Made by a program: the position numbers and the translations under genes | Notes under the pieces: model-generated | What the model was told of the DNA's origin: nothing | What the model saw: only the letters and a program-made list of their open reading frames with translations | Databases searched by the model: none | Part shown: positions 62,846-64,000 of the stretch, piece by piece | Layout: each line of letters opens with the position of its first letter | How positions within the stretch are numbered: the first letter of the stretch is position 1 | From: Thermotoga sp. SG1 | Lineage (GTDB): Bacteria; Thermotogota; Thermotogae; Thermotogales; Thermotogaceae | Assembly (NCBI RefSeq): GCF_002865985.1 | Contig: NZ_LNDD01000004.1 | Location: 186,001 to 250,000 of the forward strand | DNA: 64,000 nt | Direction: 5' to 3'

Positions 62846-64000
62846 TCACTTCCCAAATATTCTCTGTCTCTCCTTTTCCAGATTTTCAAGTATCTGGTCA
62901 AGTCTCTCCGGATATATCATGAATTCTACAAAACCGTTCATGCCAACAGTTGCCATCTCAGGATTCGTATCCCTATCGTAGAACTGGGAAACACCATCGG
63001 ATTCGAGGATCATTTGTAATCCTTTTGCTGCATGATCATCTGGTGGTGGAACATCTTTGTTTGCTGCTAGCCTTCCAAGTTTCTTTGCAAAATACTCTTG
63101 AATGTCTTTCTCAGCAATGAATTTCAAGAAAACTTTGGCTCCTTCTTTGTTTTTGGCTTTAGCAGGAATCATGAATCCATCTATGGGAGTTTCTTCGTAA
63201 AGTCCTACGCTTTCATCTATGACAGGAAATCTGAAGAAATCAAGGTCATCCTTTACTGACGCTGGAGCAACATCCTTTATGAACTGACCTATAAGGTACA
63301 TTCCAGCTTCTCCCCTGAAAAGAAAAGCTGCTGCTTCCTGCCAGGTGTAGGAAGAATGATTTTCCAAGAAGAAACCTTTATCAACTAACTGCTTCCAATA
63401 CTCGAAAACCTTTTTAACTCTTGGATCAGTGTATGGAATTTCCCCAGCCGTGAGTTTCATGTGGAAATCTAAACCGTTCACTCTCAAATCAAGGTAGTCA
63501 AACCAACCAGCTGCGGGCCATAGGTACTTCGTTCCTATCGTTATTGGTGTTATACCGTTTTCTTTTAGCTTTTCACAAACCTTTATGAATTCATCCCAGT
63601 TTTTTGGAGGAGTTATCCCGTATTTTTCAAAGACAGATTTTCTGTAATAAACCCCCCACCAATACCAGCTTTGTGGGATAAAATAGATTTTTCCGTTGTA
63701 TTCACTGGCACTTCTGAAAGCAGCCGGGAAGAAATCTTCGAATTTTTGTGGTACAAAAATATCATCGAGAGGTTCGAGTAATCCCTTACTTGCAAAGTAC
63801 CTCATCCTTTCACCAGCGAACCAAGTGACGACATCTGGTGCTTCATCTGAATTCAACCAAGTCCTGAGAAGGGTTTTGAAATCTTCGTGTGGGAACGTGT
63901 TAACAACTACATCGTACTGTGGATATTTTTCTTCAAACATCTTTACCAGTTCAGCGAAAACTTGCCTTGGAACAGGATCAGATATGTAGGAGTTTACTAC
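62846..64000 (-). CDS. sugar ABC transporter, substrate-binding protein (family 1), N-terminus outside window
   Basis: The last 384 residues of a family 1 (MalE-like) binding protein; the frame is open through the edge of the window, so the signal peptide is missing and ATG 63940 is internal. Typical features are SPEVVTWFAGERMRYFASKGL-type loops (here DEAPDVVTWFAGERM), KIYFIPQSWYWWGVYYRKSVFEKYGI, FLFRGEAGMYLIGQFIKD and the C-terminal FMIYPERLDQILENLE. It should bind galactosides or galacto-oligosaccharides, given the operon, but the ligand cannot be read. The stop precedes the inverted repeat at 62816-62841. Confidence 0.88.
   Translation of the reverse strand, partial: VVNSYISDPVPRQVFAELVKMFEEKYPQYDVVVNTFPHEDFKTLLRTWLNSDEAPDVVTWFAGERMRYFASKGLLEPLDDIFVPQKFEDFFPAAFRSASEYNGKIYFIPQSWYWWGVYYRKSVFEKYGITPPKNWDEFIKVCEKLKENGITPITIGTKYLWPAAGWFDYLDLRVNGLDFHMKLTAGEIPYTDPRVKKVFEYWKQLVDKGFFLENHSSYTWQEAAAFLFRGEAGMYLIGQFIKDVAPASVKDDLDFFRFPVIDESVGLYEETPIDGFMIPAKAKNKEGAKVFLKFIAEKDIQEYFAKKLGRLAANKDVPPPDDHAAKGLQMILESDGVSQFYDRDTNPEMATVGMNGFVEFMIYPERLDQILENLEKERQRIFGK

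Overview
The window reads as a chromosomal segment of a hyperthermophilic bacterium of the genus Thermotoga. Predicted proteins are rich in Lys, Glu, Arg and Ile, genes are tightly packed with 4-base stop/start overlaps, many starts are GTG or TTG behind strong purine-rich ribosome binding sites, and gene content and order match what I remember of the TM1133-TM1195 part of T. maritima MSB8. The alpha-galactosidase differs at many positions from the MSB8 enzyme as I remember it, and a sugar-type (not peptide-type) ABC transporter precedes the galactosidases, so this looks like a close relative (another Thermotoga species or strain) rather than MSB8. That assignment rests on memory, not on a search.

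Layout, left to right. 1-1560: end of a DUF58-like gene and a DUF4129 membrane protein. 1643-7123 (+): complete branched-chain amino acid ABC operon (binding protein, LivH, LivM, LivG, LivF) ending in a CBS-CBS-ACT sensor protein. 7204-8532 (+): CcdA-type thiol transporter with a secreted thioredoxin-like partner. 8605-9804 (+): isocitrate dehydrogenase. 9826-17404 (-): zwf, pgl and oppC-D-F-A-B head to tail. 17494-20080 (+): PspC protein, membrane protein, class I glutamine amidotransferase and arginase-fold protein. 19994-23318 (-): mgtE with a possible regulatory leader, then two alpha/beta hydrolases. 23426-29785 (+): UPF0173 hydrolase, a diguanylate cyclase, a two-subunit 2-oxoacid:ferredoxin oxidoreductase, HemW and an unknown protein. 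29851-32406 (+): glycogen phosphorylase. 32415-37875: redox/nitrosative-stress region, with a Crp/Fnr regulator, HD-GYP phosphodiesterase and SDR on the minus strand, divergent hcp, then an ArsR-ferredoxin-HdrA-like operon. 37906-44488 (-): smc, Nudix, beta-grasp unknown, fliS, GNAT and HAD. 44560-48117 (+): Fe-S aldo/keto reductase, diguanylate cyclase, methylglyoxal synthase. 48114-50344: FmdB-like zinc ribbon, AI-2E family permease, acyltransferase. 50428-50503: tRNA-Asn. 50514-52073 (-): a third diguanylate cyclase. 52137-64000 (-): galactoside operon (binding protein, two permeases, GH42 and GH2 beta-galactosidases, GH36 alpha-galactosidase, galT, galK).

Themes. Sugars enter through the right-hand ABC system, are cut by three glycosidases and enter the Leloir route; glycogen phosphorylase, zwf/pgl, mgsA and isocitrate dehydrogenase handle downstream carbon. 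Three intact diguanylate cyclases and one HD-GYP phosphodiesterase sit inside metabolic operons, so cyclic-di-GMP signalling is well represented. Fe-S/redox genes (hcp, ferredoxin, HdrA-like, KorAB, HemW, Fe-S aldo/keto reductase) are frequent.

The most unusual signals are: a possible 8-codon leader peptide ending Pro-Pro-stop ahead of mgtE, with a duplicated ribosome binding site; a sensor phosphodiesterase gene that has no ATG/GTG/TTG at its apparent start and continues in frame after the stop of the upstream crp gene; an 18-bp perfect operator in the crp/hcp promoter region at class II activator spacing; and strong hairpins directly after the binding-protein gene in all three ABC operons. 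No CRISPR array, insertion sequence or prophage is visible. No gene-free stretch exceeds about 205 bases; the longest, 23225-23425, holds the mgtE leader and divergent promoters.
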